Position numbers and translations under genes: made by a program. Below, one piece after another: positions 63,381-64,000 of a stretch of DNA of 64,000 nt. The stretch covers positions 50,076,724 to 50,140,723 of the forward strand of contig OY747713.1 of NCBI GenBank assembly GCA_963556495.2. Reading direction: 5' to 3'. This stretch comes from Valencia hispanica (Eukaryota > Chordata > Actinopteri > Cyprinodontiformes > Valenciidae). Each line of letters opens with the position of its first letter. Positions within the stretch are counted from its first letter, which is position 1. The notes beneath the pieces were generated by a model. It saw nothing but the letters and a program-made list of their open reading frames with translations, did no database searches and had not been told where the DNA came from.

Positions 63381-64000
63381 ATGGGACTGAACGTTCCGAC
63401 TAAACCTTTTTTCTCCACAGGCCTGTGTGATGATGCGATGATTTCTTACTGTCAAAACCTCTCTAAGACACTTTCACAGGTCCACCAGACGGTGAAGGAC
63501 GCGCTTCCCAAGGCAGCAGCAGGACCACTACATCCCATCCAACCAGGAGACTGGGTTCTCATCAAAGAATTCAGGCATAAACACTGGAGGTCTAAACGCT
63601 GGCAAGGACCATTCCAAGTTTTGCTAGTAACCTACACGGCTGTGAAGGTTGCAGAAAGGGCTACTTGGGTGCGTGCCAGCCACTGTAAGAAACTGACTAC
63701 CACAATTCTGGACAAACCCACCTCTGCTTAAGTGGAGAACAAAAGACGGTGGGTTAGAAACAATCCAATGACTTTGAAGAAGGAAGGAGGTGAGAAAATA
63801 GAAGAGGAGAAAAATCTATGTTACTCTGGGGCTCTAGAGTTGCAAAAATGATGATTTTAAAGCTGTTTGTATTCTGTGTTGTTTTAGGGGCGCTTTCTGG
63901 ACTCTGCGGGGAAAACAGGTGGACACCTCAGCCACGGCTCAGCCAAAGTCCATCACAACTAATATCCTCCCTCAAGGATGGGTACAAAAGAATCTGTGGT
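63381..64000 (+). mobile_element. ERV-A fragment (third copy), runs off the window
   Basis: 5'-truncated, starting inside the integrase (equivalent to 51644 of the plus copy) with no LTR. Integrase C-terminus 63381-63731 is intact to its stop (GDWVLIKEFRHKHW, WQGPFQVLLVTYTAV). The env ATG is at 63849; the signal-peptide region (about 63878-63892) is one base shorter than in the other copies, so env is frameshifted almost at once. The rest lies beyond 64000. Confidence 0.88.

Noticed and set aside
1..64000. Host protein-coding genes
   Set aside because: Every frame over about 100 codons is explained by a retroviral or LINE domain, by antisense shadows, or by GC-rich untranslated sequence; no exon-like conserved host domain was seen.

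Overview
This window looks like teleost (probably percomorph) fish DNA, and I find no host gene in it. Almost every stretch belongs to a transposable element or endogenous retrovirus (ERV), many nested inside one another. The fish call rests on the mix: several L2/CR1-type LINEs with short tandem 3' tails, an L1/Tx1-type LINE with a GC-rich 3' UTR, hAT and gypsy-like elements, and gamma/epsilon-like retroviruses whose Env carries CXXC and CX6CC motifs. Family names used here (ERV-A to D, L2-a, L2-b, LINE-d) are my own labels. All identity statements are by-eye comparisons inside the window.

Layout. 1-680 is unassigned. 690-3600 is a decayed minus-strand retroviral pol (ERV-B) split by a 5'-truncated L2-a LINE. 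3616-3858 is an L1 3' end. 3859-14213 is a minus-strand ERV-C copy (3' LTR, env side, integrase, protease) into which ERV-D (5145-12054) has inserted. ERV-D is a young provirus with 559-bp LTRs differing at about 2 positions. It lacks nearly all of pol and the fusion core of Env. 14214-23724 is a minus-strand ERV-A missing its 5' LTR. 23725-29526 is an L2-a LINE containing an L1 3' fragment. 29527-41855 is an L2-b LINE split by a solo LTR, by a second L2-a (which carries a retroposon and a gag-only LTR element at 35940-38542) and by a hAT element (which carries another L2-b fragment). 41856-63382 is a minus-strand L1. It is split by a second ERV-C (44436-63033, 4-bp duplication gtag), which contains a plus-strand ERV-A provirus (45147-55081) and a LINE-d (57515-60008). 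63381-64000 starts a third ERV-A fragment that leaves the window.

How the parts relate. ERV-A (+) has an open pol frame of about 1,425 codons behind an in-frame UGA at the gag end, which suggests stop-codon readthrough. Its gag and env are frame-broken. The minus copy carries different lesions. ERV-C, ERV-D and ERV-A have three distinct primer-binding sites: tRNA-Trp, tRNA-Ala(AGC) and a TGGCGCC type of uncertain assignment. The most unusual object is the gag-only LTR element at 35940-38542. Its 330-bp LTRs look identical, it has one intact 661-codon repeat-rich ORF, its leader is only 19 nt, and that leader holds an 11-nt stretch complementary to a site inside its own LTR. This is the arrangement expected of a self-priming (Tf1/sushi-type) retrotransposon.
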